The notes under the pieces were generated by a model that did not search any database, had not been told where the DNA came from, and was given only the letters and a program-made list of their open reading frames with translations. This document shows positions 9,547-18,632 of a stretch of 64,000 nucleotides of DNA, piece by piece (the first letter of the stretch is position 1; the number at the start of each line of letters is the position of its first letter). The stretch lies in the NCBI GenBank assembly GCA_910587795.1, contig CAJUNH010000005.1, positions 1-64,000 on the forward strand. The letters are read 5' to 3'. This DNA is from an uncultured Christensenellaceae bacterium (lineage in GTDB: Bacteria > Bacillota > Clostridia > Christensenellales > CAG-314). The position numbers and the translations under genes are program-made.

Positions 9547-9561
9547 GCAGTATCCCTTTTT
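9528..9561 (+). terminator. Terminator overlapping the end of the DUF5722-like gene
   Basis: GGGATAC (9528-9534) pairs with GTATCCC (9550-9556) and is followed by TTTTT. The left arm lies inside the last codons. Confidence 0.7.
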
Positions 9562-9834
9562 CGGCTGCCGCAGTTTGTTTTAACCGATCAAGTTCCGGGT
9601 TTGTTTTGCGCGGTTATAATTTTTTAAGGCACGCGTGAGACACGTTATATGCGGTATTATGGTTTTTCATTTTTAAGTCCGCATTATTACTTGCCGTGTG
9701 TAAACGGATGTAAGTGTATGCAGTCCATGCTTAAATAGTGCATTGAGAGGCAAATCGGGGCAATATTTTGCCCTGCATAATTTGTCTAAAAATAACTAAA
9801 ATTAGGCTTTTTCTTAAAATTGGCTTAAAAACAG

Positions 9835-9863
9835 TTGAAAAAACAATCAAAATATTATATATT
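9835..9863 (+). promoter_or_regulatory. Promoter of the MBG-repeat lipoprotein gene
   Basis: TTGAAA at 9835-9840, a 17-bp spacer and TATATT at 9858-9863. It predicts a 5' leader of about 234 bases before the start codon at 10104. The upstream stretch 9562-9834 shows no gene. Confidence 0.6.
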
Positions 9864-9888
9864 GAATTAACTGTAAAAGACGAAAAAT

Positions 9889-9988
9889 TTGCCCTAAATT
9901 TTTATTATAGTTAGAATTATATCTACTAAAGGGCAACATTGGATACGCGCCTATTAAATTATTTGCGCGTATCTGTGTAAACATAGAT
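9889..9988 (+). promoter_or_regulatory. Structured 5' leader of the MBG-repeat lipoprotein mRNA
   Basis: Successive stems: TTGCCCT/AGGGCAA (9889-9895, 9930-9936) enclosing a small bulged stem (9909-9915, 9922-9927); GATACGCGC/GCGCGTATC (9942-9950, 9965-9973); and ATCTGTGT/ACATAGAT (9971-9978, 9981-9988). The last two overlap by three bases and so compete at that edge. No intrinsic terminator follows. It matches no riboswitch class I recognise. Confidence 0.4.
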
Positions 9989-10103
9989 GACTATACTAAT
10001 AGCGGAGGTGATTGACAAATTCAGGCGTAAATAAGTCGATTAAAGGATTTTTAAAAATAAAAAAACAAAAATTGAATGATATATTGTATCTAAGGAGAAA
10101 ACA

Positions 10104-13100
10104 ATGAACAAAAAACTTTTAGCAATTTTGGCGTGCGTATGTATGCTGTTGGTATGCGTGAGCGCGTTGATTGCTTGTAACGAAAAGTGTGAACACAATT
10201 TTGTGGACGGCGTTTGCACTAAGTGTAACGAACCCGATCCCGATTACGTTCAGCCCAAAATCGACTACGATATGAGCGGCGTAAAATTTCAAGATAAGTC
10301 CGTAGTGTTTAACGGACAGGAACAAACGCTTACTGTAACAGGCACGCTGCCTACCGGAGTAACGGTTTCTTACGCATATTACTCCAATGCCGACCGTACG
10401 GAAAAGGTTACGGAAGTAAAGCTTCCCGCTACATATTATGTAACGGCAAGTTTTTCGGGCGACGACAAGCACAACAAGCCTGACGATATGAAAGCGACTC
10501 TCACTATAACGAATGCCGACTACGATATGAGCGGTATTAAGTTTGAAAACAAGGCGGTTGCGTATAACGGACAAGCTCAAACGATTGCAATTACCGGTAC
10601 GTTACCCGACGGCGTTACGGTGGAATACAAGTATTACAGCGATTCCGCTTATACAACGCAAGTAGACAGCGCTGTCGAAAAAGGCGTTTACTACGTATTG
10701 GCAACGTTTACCGGCGCGCAAGGTTACAATAAACCTGCGGATATGAAAGCAACGCTGACCGTTACCGGTTTTGATTTGGGGGATGTAAAGTTTACGAACA
10801 AAACCGTAGTATACAACGGAGAGGCGCAGACCTTAACTCTTACAGGAACCTTGCCCGAAGGCTTGTCCGTTGAATACAAGTATTACAGCGACGAGGCTTG
10901 CCAAACGGAAGCAACCGAAATTAAAAACGCAGGTACGTATTATGTTACGGCAATTATCACCGATGCGGAACAAAAAAGCGAAACTTTAAAAGCAACTTTA
11001 ACTATCGAAAAGGCGGATGTTACCGGAATATCTCTCGGCGACGTAGCATACGACTATGACGGCGAAGCTAAGAGCATTGTCATAATAGGCAATTTGCCGG
11101 TGGGTATTACCGTATCTTACAAGTTTTACAGCGATGCGGACTGTACTGCCGAAGTGGCTGCGGCAGACGTTAAAAACGCGGGAGTGTATTATGCAAAAGC
11201 AATTTTTACTGTAAACGGCAACTACAACCAAATTCCCGATAAAGTTGCAAGATTAACTATAAAAAAGCTTGACGTCGATATGCAAGGCGTAACGTTTGAA
11301 GATAAAACGGTTGAATATACCGGCGAAGTGCTGACAATGGAAATTACGGGAACATTGCCCGAAGGTATTGCCGAAGTTGTATACGAATTTTACAGCGACG
11401 CAAATTGCACGGATAAGGTGGAAAACGCCAACGTCGTTAATGCTGGCGTATACTACGTTAAGGCAACGTTTGTAACGGACGTAAACCATAATGCGGTACA
11501 AGAAATGTACGCCGTTTTAACGGTTAAGGGCGGTGCATTTGAGGACATTACCAAACAAGACGTAAAACTCAGCGTTACCGCAACTTATAAAGAATCTATT
11601 GATTCCGTTACTGCCAAGTTGGAAGGAAACGACTATACCTTTGATTATTATCCCGGCAGAAAATACGAACTTGCCGTAGACGCGTCGGTCGAGGGTAAAA
11701 ATATTTCCGTAGACGTACAGTATTTTAAAACCAAAAATAGCGACGGCACGCTTGCCGACAACATCGGCAGACTTACAAAGCCCACGTTAGAAAATTACGG
11801 CGATGCGTTGTATGCGCAAGTTACCCTGTACGAAGGCAACCACGAAATGACGTTGATTGTAACTTTAAGGATTGCAAAGTACACCGTAGAGCTTAAAACG
11901 TTTGAAGACTTGTGGATTATGCGCGACCATATCTACGGCAATGAGGAAAAGGGCATTGCGCCTATTTCTACGGCAAACCGCAGAGGTATCCGTTATATAC
12001 TTGCAAACGATATAGACTGCGAAGGCAAACTTTGGACTCCCGTAACGTATATTCTGGATCTTTCCGCCGGTATATCGGGTTATGTGGACAGTTCTTTTGT
12101 AAGTGAATTTGACGGACAAGGACACAAAATATCCAATTACAGAATTACCGAAGAGTCGTTTGATGCGGAAGCAGTCAACGCGTTGGATGTTTCAGTTAAA
12201 ATACTGCACGTAGGCTTTTTCGGCCGTGTTAATAACGGATTGATGAGCGGCAATATAAAGAACGATTTAGGACTGGAACAAGACGCTTGTAATATTCACG
12301 ACGTGACGTTTAGCAACGTAACAATTAAAATCGACGTTGACAGCGAAAACTATAAGTTCGATAGCAACGTTGCCGTATATGCCGGATTTGTTACGGGATA
12401 TTTGGACTCCGGTAACTGGCATACCGTTGGACGTACTAATTTGTACAATATTACGGTAGAAAACAGTACGATGGATATTGATGCAAACAAATCTCACGTA
12501 GGAGGCATTATCGGTTACGAAGATATTGCTCACAACTACGCGGGATTAAGATACAATCTTAACGTAAATAACTGCGAAATTTATGGGGTTAGCTCCAGAG
12601 GTACAAACGACACGCTTGTCTATGTCGGCGGTTTGGTAGGAAGATTTAAGGGCAACGACAGCGGCGGAGCGGATGCCGACGCAACCTGGTGGACGCGTTA
12701 TAACGACAGCCACGTACGAAACGTTAAACTCGGCTGGAACTACGAAGCCTGGAATGCGGATAACTTAGAACTGAAAAATCTGCAATCGCAGCTTGACGTT
12801 TTAAAGGGCGCTGAAACTACTGATGAAAATACCGCTAAGAATGCCGAGCTCGAGCAGCAAATAGCTGCGCTTAAAACCCAAATGCAAGGTTATCTGCACG
12901 TTATGGGCGGAAATATCCGTGTAGGCGCATATTTCGGCTACAACGATGTAATGAATATTACGTTTAAAAATTGCCGTGTGGAAAACTATTTGATTGCCCA
13001 CACGTCGCCATCCGCTTTCTATACGGGCTTAATCAGCGACGGTGTCGGCAGTATGCTACTTGTAGACAATACTGTTAAAGACGAAGCTTGGAATAACGGA

Positions 13101-13289
13101 TTGCACGGCATTTACGGTGTTCCTAACGATGACGGCGTTGTAACCAAGCAAGAAATTACAACCGATTTGGAAAAAAATAAATGGCTTACGACCAAAAACG
13201 CGGACGGAACGTTTATTACCGAAGTAAACGGGGACATTCTTGATAGAAAAGAAAACGTAGCCATGGAATATTTAGGTTTAAATAAATAA
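10104..13289 (+). CDS. Large lipoprotein with five MBG-type repeats and a GLUG/beta-helix-like C-terminus
   Basis: A 1061-residue surface lipoprotein, probably an adhesin or scaffold. The signal peptide ends in ALIAC (Cys about 25), followed by a Cys/His cluster (CEHNF...CTKC). Residues about 53-475 contain five repeats of about 82 residues with the pattern VxYNGxxQTLxxTGTLPxG, YYSD and GxYYVxAxF, typical of MBG-type Ig-like domains. The C-terminal half has GLUG-like motifs (DIDCEGKLWTPV, FDGQGHKISNY, VGGLVGRF, VGGIIGYE) that suggest a right-handed beta-helix. It is interrupted by a short coiled coil at about 890-935. The ribosome binding site AAGGAG is well placed. The repeats share a clear consensus but differ in sequence, so they are not recent tandem copies. 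No sortase motif is present; anchoring is by lipid. Confidence 0.8.
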   Translation: MNKKLLAILACVCMLLVCVSALIACNEKCEHNFVDGVCTKCNEPDPDYVQPKIDYDMSGVKFQDKSVVFNGQEQTLTVTGTLPTGVTVSYAYYSNADRTEKVTEVKLPATYYVTASFSGDDKHNKPDDMKATLTITNADYDMSGIKFENKAVAYNGQAQTIAITGTLPDGVTVEYKYYSDSAYTTQVDSAVEKGVYYVLATFTGAQGYNKPADMKATLTVTGFDLGDVKFTNKTVVYNGEAQTLTLTGTLPEGLSVEYKYYSDEACQTEATEIKNAGTYYVTAIITDAEQKSETLKATLTIEKADVTGISLGDVAYDYDGEAKSIVIIGNLPVGITVSYKFYSDADCTAEVAAADVKNAGVYYAKAIFTVNGNYNQIPDKVARLTIKKLDVDMQGVTFEDKTVEYTGEVLTMEITGTLPEGIAEVVYEFYSDANCTDKVENANVVNAGVYYVKATFVTDVNHNAVQEMYAVLTVKGGAFEDITKQDVKLSVTATYKESIDSVTAKLEGNDYTFDYYPGRKYELAVDASVEGKNISVDVQYFKTKNSDGTLADNIGRLTKPTLENYGDALYAQVTLYEGNHEMTLIVTLRIAKYTVELKTFEDLWIMRDHIYGNEEKGIAPISTANRRGIRYILANDIDCEGKLWTPVTYILDLSAGISGYVDSSFVSEFDGQGHKISNYRITEESFDAEAVNALDVSVKILHVGFFGRVNNGLMSGNIKNDLGLEQDACNIHDVTFSNVTIKIDVDSENYKFDSNVAVYAGFVTGYLDSGNWHTVGRTNLYNITVENSTMDIDANKSHVGGIIGYEDIAHNYAGLRYNLNVNNCEIYGVSSRGTNDTLVYVGGLVGRFKGNDSGGADADATWWTRYNDSHVRNVKLGWNYEAWNADNLELKNLQSQLDVLKGAETTDENTAKNAELEQQIAALKTQMQGYLHVMGGNIRVGAYFGYNDVMNITFKNCRVENYLIAHTSPSAFYTGLISDGVGSMLLVDNTVKDEAWNNGLHGIYGVPNDDGVVTKQEITTDLEKNKWLTTKNADGTFITEVNGDILDRKENVAMEYLGLNK

Positions 13290-13315
13290 ACCTGTCAATT
13301 TATATTTCAAATATT

Positions 13316-13342
13316 AAAGCCGCGGCATTTTGCCGCGGCTTT
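13316..13342 (+). terminator. Rho-independent terminator
   Basis: A perfect 12-bp GC-rich stem (13316-13327 with 13331-13342) ending in TTTT, just after the MBG lipoprotein gene. The remaining 13343-13720 between the convergent genes holds short AT-rich hairpins but no gene that I can support. Confidence 0.9.
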
Positions 13343-13720
13343 TGAATTATACGGTTAATTATACAATCAAGTAAATAGGTAAAAATAAATGGCTTTCGCT
13401 AAAAAGCGGTTTGCAATTTTTACTGCAAATTGCGATAATAAAAAATAAACGTTATGTAAATCTTCGATATAATCGTTTTTACGCAATATTTTTAACCAAA
13501 AAGCATTGGGATAAGCCGTCAATCTCTTGCCGTAAAGCTGCGTTGTTCTGTCTTAGTCATACAACGTTGTAATTCGCTTAATAGTGTTACAATTAATTTT
13601 TTATTCTTCTTATGCATGCTCGCTTTTTTTTAAGCGGCGTGTTAATGCGGATTTTTTTACAGCTTTGGCATATTTGCTTTGTACGGCATTTTGCTTGTCC
13701 GTTTAAATAAAAGCTCAAAA

Positions 13721-14980
13721 TTATTTTAGCAGCATTATATCTCTAAACGCCTGTATCTGCTGAGGAGTTATTCCGCACTCGTACAAATAGCTCTCGGTTT
13801 TGTTTGCCAGCGTATTGCCGTCGTATTCGGCAACTGCGTTTAAGTAGTTAGTAATTTTGTGCGGATCGCGTTTGCTTCCTATGTGCCCGAAGTTGGAAAA
13901 CATATAATCGGTATAAATCGTTTGTTCGTCTGCGCCCAGCAACGCCAAACACAAAAATGCAATAAATCCCGTCCTGTCGGTGCCTATGTGACAGTGAAAA
14001 AATACGGGATAGTTCCTTTCGTCGCACAAGATGTCAAAAGCTTGTTTTACGTGTTCTTTTCGCTTAAACATATCGGAGCCGTACACCATTTTAATAAGAA
14101 AATAATTTACGCCGTCGCCCAGCACGCTTTGCGTAATAGCGCCAGGTTCGTCGTCTCCGTGTCCGCGCAGGTCTATTTCCGTTTTGACTTTTAAGTCGTT
14201 TAGCATTGTGCGTATGCCCTCGTCGGTAATTTCTACCGTTACTTGCGTTTGATTGCTTTTGTTAAGTCTGGCGGTGCGGTATAATAAACCTTGTTTTATT
14301 TCGCCTTGATCTGTTACGTATCCGCCCAAATCCCGCGCGTTGGTCACTCCGTCGATTTTAACGTTGCGCGGACCGTTTGCCGTAGTGGTAAAACGTATTG
14401 TATCTTCGGTAATAATTTGGTTGCCGTTATCGATAGCTTGTACTTGCACGTCGTACGCTGCATTTAAGTAGGGGTTTTGAAGCTGGTAGGAATATGTGCC
14501 GTTATCGTTTAAATTTGGCGTTACCGCAACGGATTTTATATTGCCTTTGTCGCAGGAAAAAGTAAGTTTAAACTCTTTTAAATTTTCCAACGGCAGCGAT
14601 TCGGGTTGATAATTCCAGTATATTCCTATATCTTGCGGCAGACTGCGCTCTGCGCGTCCGTCGGCGTATAAGTAAGCGTTGTCGTAGCTGTCCGCAATAA
14701 ACATTGCCTGCAATTGGGTGTGAAAATTTCCGTTTACGGTAAACAGCGACAGCGTTGCCGCACGCTTGTAACCGCATATTGTGCACAGGTCGTTTTCGTA
14801 AATATGTCCGCCTTTATCGGCAGTTTCGGCTGTATCGCCGCATAAAGCTTTGTGCCAGTGGTTTTGATAATCGCAGCTCCATTCCTTATCGAATTTGTGT
14901 TGATGGCTGCAACCTGCGCATACGGTCAAAACAATAATTGTCAAAACGAAAATTGCCGTTGTTTTTCTTAGTTTACTCAT
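13721..14980 (-). CDS. Secreted tyrosine-phosphatase-like lipoprotein (Y_phosphatase3 family)
   Basis: A 419-residue lipoprotein. The signal ends in VCAGC (Cys about 24), followed by a His/Cys-rich segment (HQHKF, HWHKALC, CTICGYKR) that may bind metal. A beta-rich middle part precedes the phosphatase domain from about residue 205, which begins with the family hallmark VTNARDLGGY. The catalytic loop HCHIGTDRTG places the nucleophile at Cys330 and the phosphate-binding Arg at 336. Relatives act on phosphotyrosine, phosphoinositides or other phosphate esters; the substrate here is unknown. Extracellular location is inferred from the signal peptide. The start is supported by AAGGAG. It is a single-gene unit. 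Confidence 0.82.
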   Translation of the reverse strand: MSKLRKTTAIFVLTIIVLTVCAGCSHQHKFDKEWSCDYQNHWHKALCGDTAETADKGGHIYENDLCTICGYKRAATLSLFTVNGNFHTQLQAMFIADSYDNAYLYADGRAERSLPQDIGIYWNYQPESLPLENLKEFKLTFSCDKGNIKSVAVTPNLNDNGTYSYQLQNPYLNAAYDVQVQAIDNGNQIITEDTIRFTTTANGPRNVKIDGVTNARDLGGYVTDQGEIKQGLLYRTARLNKSNQTQVTVEITDEGIRTMLNDLKVKTEIDLRGHGDDEPGAITQSVLGDGVNYFLIKMVYGSDMFKRKEHVKQAFDILCDERNYPVFFHCHIGTDRTGFIAFLCLALLGADEQTIYTDYMFSNFGHIGSKRDPHKITNYLNAVAEYDGNTLANKTESYLYECGITPQQIQAFRDIMLLK

Positions 14981-15127
14981 AATTTTCTCCTTGCAAATCG
15001 TAATTCTATGCGTTATGTCTGCAATACAGATGCTGTAAGCTGTCTAAACATTAATATTTTAACATATCGGCAGTGCTAATTCAATAAAATATTCGTTTTT
15101 ATTATACTGACGATAAAAATGCCTTTT

Positions 15128-15490
15128 TATAATAGAATACGAACAATAATTAACGACGTTTAACTACAACTAACTGCTATTAATAACTAGCTGTTATATC
15201 GTATCACGTTGACGTTAACGTATTGCGATATATGTTGTTCGTTACAATAGCATACAAATAACAATTAACGGCGTCTAACAACTATTAACTACTGCTAACT
15301 ACTATTATACAACACATCACGTAAACAGTAGTATATTGCGATATATTGTTTGTGTGTGTTATATTATAACATACATACCAACAGTTAATTACACTTAACG
15401 ACGTCTAATTACATTGAACTACGCGCTATTACATCGTATCACGAGATTAGTTGTTTAGTGTGAGTTAAGCTGATTCGTGTACGATATAAA
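15128..15490 (+). repeat. Three-module decamer/hairpin repeat array
   Basis: Three modules of about 118 bp start near 15128, 15245 and 15361. Decamers start at 15151/61/71/81, 15266/76/86/96 and 15386/96/406/416, an exact 10-bp period in each. Left hairpin arms end at 15208, 15321 and 15443 and all finish in CACG. The middle module uses AACACATCACG where the outer ones use ATCGTATCACG, and its right arm at 15352-15360 changes to match. The right arm of module 1 is degenerate. The order outer type, middle type, outer type is the same as in the array at 31 kb. The array ends about 60 bp before the AraC-type gene. Confidence 0.85.
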
Positions 15491-15515
15491 TATCATTAAA
15501 AATAATATTTTTAAG

Positions 15516-15545
15516 TTGTAATTTAGTCTGTTTTTGTTGTATAAT
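15516..15545 (+). promoter_or_regulatory. Promoter placed for a leaderless AraC-type transcript
   Basis: TTGTAA at 15516-15521, an 18-bp spacer and TATAAT at 15540-15545. The ATG at 15552 begins 6 bases after the -10 box, where transcription would start. No Shine-Dalgarno sequence is present. Confidence 0.55.
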
Positions 15546-15551
15546 TACCGT

Positions 15552-16391
15552 ATGACGGAGTACAAAACGTGTAAAGTAGATTATGCCGAATGGGGGTGGG
15601 AGCGTCCTAACCCTAATTTTTGCGCGGCGGCAAAGCATCACGAAACGGAATTGATCCGTTTGGTAGAGGGCGACGGCGATATTTATATTAACGGCGAACG
15701 CTTTAAAATGCAGCGTAACTGCTTGTACATAGTACGTCCGTTTATTTTGCACGTAATCCGTAAAACGGGCGACGTTGCGCCGGTGGTGGATTTTGTAAAA
15801 GCGGATTTGCGTTTGCTGTCCGTTAATTGTGCGGACGACGTTAAAATAGGTGAATATCTGCACTTTTTTAACGATAAAAACGCACCGTCCGTATTATGCG
15901 GCGATAACGTACAAAATATAATCGATATGATTTTTTCGTTCGGCTGCAACCGCGAACAAATGCAGCGCGCGGTGTTTTGTATGCTGGTACAGCTTCACGG
16001 GCAAAGACGTAACGGGCGCACGGGCTCTAATATAAAAGACGAAAAACAGCACTTTGCCGTGCAAACCGCTGTAGAATATTTGTCTGCCAACTACCCAAAA
16101 CAAATAATGGTAAGAGACGTTTCCTCCGTTATGGACTATGACGAATTTTACGCAATGAAACTGTTTAAGCGTTACTGCGGGTGTTCGGTAGTGGACTATT
16201 TAAACGGAGTGCGCGTTACCGAAGCGCGCAAAAAACTGCTAAATCCCGAAATAAGTGTAAAAGATATTGCGCTAAGCGTAGGCTATAAAAGCGCGTCGTA
16301 TTTTAACCGTCAGTTTAAAAGAGAGTTCGGTATAACTCCCGTAGAATACCGTCGGCAAAAATTTGACAACGGCAATGGTGCGATGGTATAA
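15552..16391 (+). CDS. AraC/XylS-family transcriptional regulator
   Basis: About 279 residues. The N-terminal half looks like a cupin sensor domain (HHETELIRLVEGDGDIYINGE, then a strand-rich stretch). The C-terminal ~100 residues are the double helix-turn-helix of the AraC family: a first HTH near MVRDVSSVMDYDEFYAMKLFK, and the second with the family signature DIALSVGYKSASYFNRQFKR and GITPVEYRR. The effector is likely a sugar or other small molecule, not identifiable here. No operon partner follows; the next feature is a tRNA. TTG codons at 15534 and 15537 are possible upstream starts. The ATG is preferred because the -10 box overlaps the upstream codons. Confidence 0.85.
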   Translation: MTEYKTCKVDYAEWGWERPNPNFCAAAKHHETELIRLVEGDGDIYINGERFKMQRNCLYIVRPFILHVIRKTGDVAPVVDFVKADLRLLSVNCADDVKIGEYLHFFNDKNAPSVLCGDNVQNIIDMIFSFGCNREQMQRAVFCMLVQLHGQRRNGRTGSNIKDEKQHFAVQTAVEYLSANYPKQIMVRDVSSVMDYDEFYAMKLFKRYCGCSVVDYLNGVRVTEARKKLLNPEISVKDIALSVGYKSASYFNRQFKREFGITPVEYRRQKFDNGNGAMV

Positions 16392-16743
16392 TAATAGATA
16401 GCTTAAACTGATAAAATACTGGCTGAGGATATGTTTGTAGAGTTCGGTCGGATAGATATCGTCTTTTAAACTTGCGGTATATGCAAGCGTAAACATAACA
16501 AAACAGTATTTTTGTACAAAACGGATATATTGACGTGTTTTTTCAACCGAAAACAAGATTGAAAGAATGATTAGTATGTAATATTTTGTGTGTGTGCGGC
16601 GTATCGGTAACGCAGTTTTATTCTAAGGGCTTGCCCGTCCGCGATATTAAGGATAAACAGCTTAAAACGGTATGTTTTCAGTGGGTTTCAAGCGTCAAAT
16701 CGACTTACTTCAAACGAATTTACATTTTTTTATACCTTAACAG
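16392..16743. other. Intergenic stretch without supported gene
   Basis: Open frames here are short, lack ribosome binding sites and have no recognisable composition. No repeat or RNA was seen. Confidence 0.5.
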
Positions 16744-16770
16744 GTTTATCGATTTCAAAAATCGATAAAC
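16744..16770. other. Perfect 12-bp palindromic hairpin upstream of the tRNA
   Basis: GTTTATCGATTT pairs with AAATCGATAAAC around a 3-base loop. No T tract follows on either strand, so it is more likely a protein site or a processing structure than a terminator. Confidence 0.45.
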
Positions 16771-16788
16771 ATTATCAAAATAAAATAT

Positions 16789-16863
16789 GCTTCCGTAATT
16801 AAATGGATATAATACCTCCCTCCTAAGGAGGCTTTGTGGGTTCGATTCCCGCCGGGAGTACCA
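16789..16863 (+). tRNA. tRNA-Arg (anticodon CCU)
   Basis: A full cloverleaf can be drawn. The acceptor stem is GCTTCCG/CGGGAGT with two G-U pairs, closed by A73 and an encoded CCA. The D-stem ATTA/TAAT carries a loop with GG. The anticodon stem CCTCC/GGAGG has loop CTCCTAA, which gives U33 and anticodon CCU for AGG codons. The variable loop is four bases, and the T-stem GTGGG/CCCGC has loop TTCGATT. The D-stem is all A-T, which is unusually weak. A terminator follows directly. Confidence 0.93.
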
Positions 16864-16871
16864 AATGATTG

Positions 16872-16923
16872 GCGAATCCGAATTGGTTGCTTATTTTAAG
16901 TGAGTGGTTCGGGTTTGCTTTTT
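16872..16923 (+). terminator. Terminator of the tRNA gene
   Basis: GCGAATCCGAA (16872-16882) pairs with TTCGGGTTTGC (16908-16918) with two G-U pairs, then TTTTT. It lies 9 bases after the tRNA 3' end. Confidence 0.75.
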
Positions 16924-17046
16924 ATTATAAAAACAAACAAAAAATAAAAATTTTTTTATTTCTGCCAACAAAACGTGCTTTTGCTTTGTTGTATATAGTG
17001 AAAGGGCAAAAAAAAACTCTTAAAATACACCGAGGAGGAAAAAACG

Positions 17047-18045
17047 GTGAAAAAGAAATTTTTATTGATTGGTTTATGTTTAACTATGGCAATGTCTATG
17101 TTATTGGCAGCATGCGTAAGTCCCCGCAAGGGAAAGACAAACGCTTTATCTTCGCCAAACGATGTTTACGGTATGGGCGCGGTTTCAAGCGTAAGATTGT
17201 TGGGAAGCAGTATATCCGTAGGTGCAGTTAAAACTTTTTCGGCGGTTAGTGCTACCGCGCAAACGCGTGCTTCCGGCGTTTTGTTAACATCTTCTGTCGG
17301 CGACAATTCCAAGCAAGAAGTAAAAGAACAAACAGAAAGATTTAATGAATACTTTAAAGCGCTCGACAGCTTTCTAAGTGAAGATATTATCCTTACTGCT
17401 ACAGAGGCAAATACCGACAACAACTACGTATATGATACGAAAATGACGATAAACGGAAAAGACTTTAACGGCAAAACGGTAACATATACGATGTATTATA
17501 CCGAAACACTTGAAAAAACAGAGTCTGCTGACGAGGACGAAGAAACGGAAAAAGAATATCGACTTGTCGGCGTGATGGTTATTGACGGTGTGGATTATTA
17601 TCTCGAAGGCGAGCGTTCGGAAGAAACGGAAAAGGACGAGACGGAAACCGAATTGAAAATCCGCGCTTATGCAGACAAAACCGATAAAACTTCCTACATT
17701 CAAATGGAACAGGAATATTCTGCAGAAGACGGCGAGACGGAAACAGAATACGTATATTCTATTTTTTCAAACGGCGAACTATTAGAACAAACCGCAGTCG
17801 AATTTGAAACGGAAAACAAAGACGGCAAAGCTGAAACCGAGTATGAACTTGAATTTAGAAGCGGAATGTCGAAAGGCAAATACATTGTGGAACGGGAAGT
17901 AAAAGACGATAGAACGTCGATTAAAGTAAGGTACAATATAGACGGTAAAACAGGCGTGTTCCATATCCGTGAAATTACGGATGCAAGCGGTAATAAGCAA
18001 TACGAGTATTCTTACAGCGACGGAAGCAAACAGATATTCGATTAA
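17047..18045 (+). CDS. Lipoprotein paralogous to the sensor domain of the downstream anti-sigma-like protein
   Basis: A 332-residue lipoprotein. The signal peptide ends in LLAAC (Cys about 22). Next comes DVYGMGAVSSVRLLG, a motif also present in the gene at 18633. The main domain (about residues 95-330) is acidic, Glu/Thr-rich and beta-stranded, with Tyr-rich strands and a C-terminal GVFHIREITD. Function is unknown. The start is GTG with AGGAGG 8 bases upstream. A central 410-bp segment is identical to the same region of the gene at 18633, although the flanks differ. Together with the sigma factor next door it may form a cell-surface signalling set in which this lipoprotein and the membrane protein see the same ligand (inference). 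Confidence 0.7.
   Translation: MKKKFLLIGLCLTMAMSMLLAACVSPRKGKTNALSSPNDVYGMGAVSSVRLLGSSISVGAVKTFSAVSATAQTRASGVLLTSSVGDNSKQEVKEQTERFNEYFKALDSFLSEDIILTATEANTDNNYVYDTKMTINGKDFNGKTVTYTMYYTETLEKTESADEDEETEKEYRLVGVMVIDGVDYYLEGERSEETEKDETETELKIRAYADKTDKTSYIQMEQEYSAEDGETETEYVYSIFSNGELLEQTAVEFETENKDGKAETEYELEFRSGMSKGKYIVEREVKDDRTSIKVRYNIDGKTGVFHIREITDASGNKQYEYSYSDGSKQIFD
17455..17864 (+). repeat. 410-bp direct repeat, copy 1
   Basis: By eye this is identical to 19206-19615 with no mismatch found. Identity stops sharply at both ends, where the genes are clearly diverged but still homologous. The copies are 1751 bp apart and flank the sigma-factor gene. Confidence 0.9.
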
Positions 18046-18112
18046 GTTTTACGTTTGACGAAATGCTCGAAAATTTGGTATAATTTTAATACTGAATATT
18101 CGGAGATGAAAA

Positions 18113-18631
18113 GTGGCACTTGATAAATATATTAAAAAATTAATAAACGGAGACGCTTCCGCGTTTGATGAAATTTATAATCAGACGCGGAAGTCCGTTT
18201 ACTATGCGGCGCTTGCCGTTTTGCGAGATAAAGCTCTTGCCGAAGACGTAATGCAAACAACATATATGCGCGTACTGAAAAGCATACAAAGCTATACGCT
18301 CGGAACAAACGCTTCCGCTTGGATAATTAAAATAGCAAAGAACGAAGCTCTAAATATAAAAAAATTGCGCATGCGAGAACAGCCGGTTAATGAATATGAA
18401 AATCTTACACTTTTCGGCGTAAGCGAACAGGATACATACGGCGAATTAACAGACTTGGCAAAACGGCTGTTGGCTGACGATGAGTTTTTGATTTTAATGC
18501 TTGTAAACGCTTGCGGTTATAAAAGGAAAGAAATCGGGCAAATGCTTGATATGCCGATACCTACCGTTACTTGGAAATATCAAAACGCGCTTTTAAAACT
18601 GCGTAATGCTTTGGAAAAAGAGGGCTATTAA
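18113..18631 (+). CDS. RNA polymerase sigma factor, sigma-70 family, ECF-like
   Basis: A 172-residue sigma factor with region 2 (FDEIYNQTRKSVYYAALAVLRDKALAEDVMQTTYMRVLKS, roughly residues 18-57) and region 4 (KRKEIGQMLDMPIPTVTWKYQNALLKLRNAL, roughly residues 138-168). It lacks regions 1 and 3, as in ECF sigma factors. It starts at GTG behind GGAG. A TATAAT at about 18079 probably belongs to its promoter. The stop codon is one base before the next start, so it is translationally coupled to the membrane protein that is probably its anti-sigma factor. Autoregulation is usual for such pairs and is an inference here. Confidence 0.87.
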   Translation: MALDKYIKKLINGDASAFDEIYNQTRKSVYYAALAVLRDKALAEDVMQTTYMRVLKSIQSYTLGTNASAWIIKIAKNEALNIKKLRMREQPVNEYENLTLFGVSEQDTYGELTDLAKRLLADDEFLILMLVNACGYKRKEIGQMLDMPIPTVTWKYQNALLKLRNALEKEGY

Positions 18632-18632
18632 A

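Noticed and set aside
10003..10012. Perfect Shine-Dalgarno-like site as start of a small gene
   Set aside because: No ATG, GTG or TTG lies at a workable distance, and the frame that follows ends quickly without recognisable features.
15128..15490. Integron attC array
   Set aside because: No integrase is in view and the R'/R'' core pattern GTTRRRY is not arranged as in attC. The modules are adjacent without cassettes between them.
16586..16768. 60-codon open frame upstream of the tRNA
   Set aside because: No ribosome binding site. It runs into the palindrome at 16744 and has no recognisable composition.
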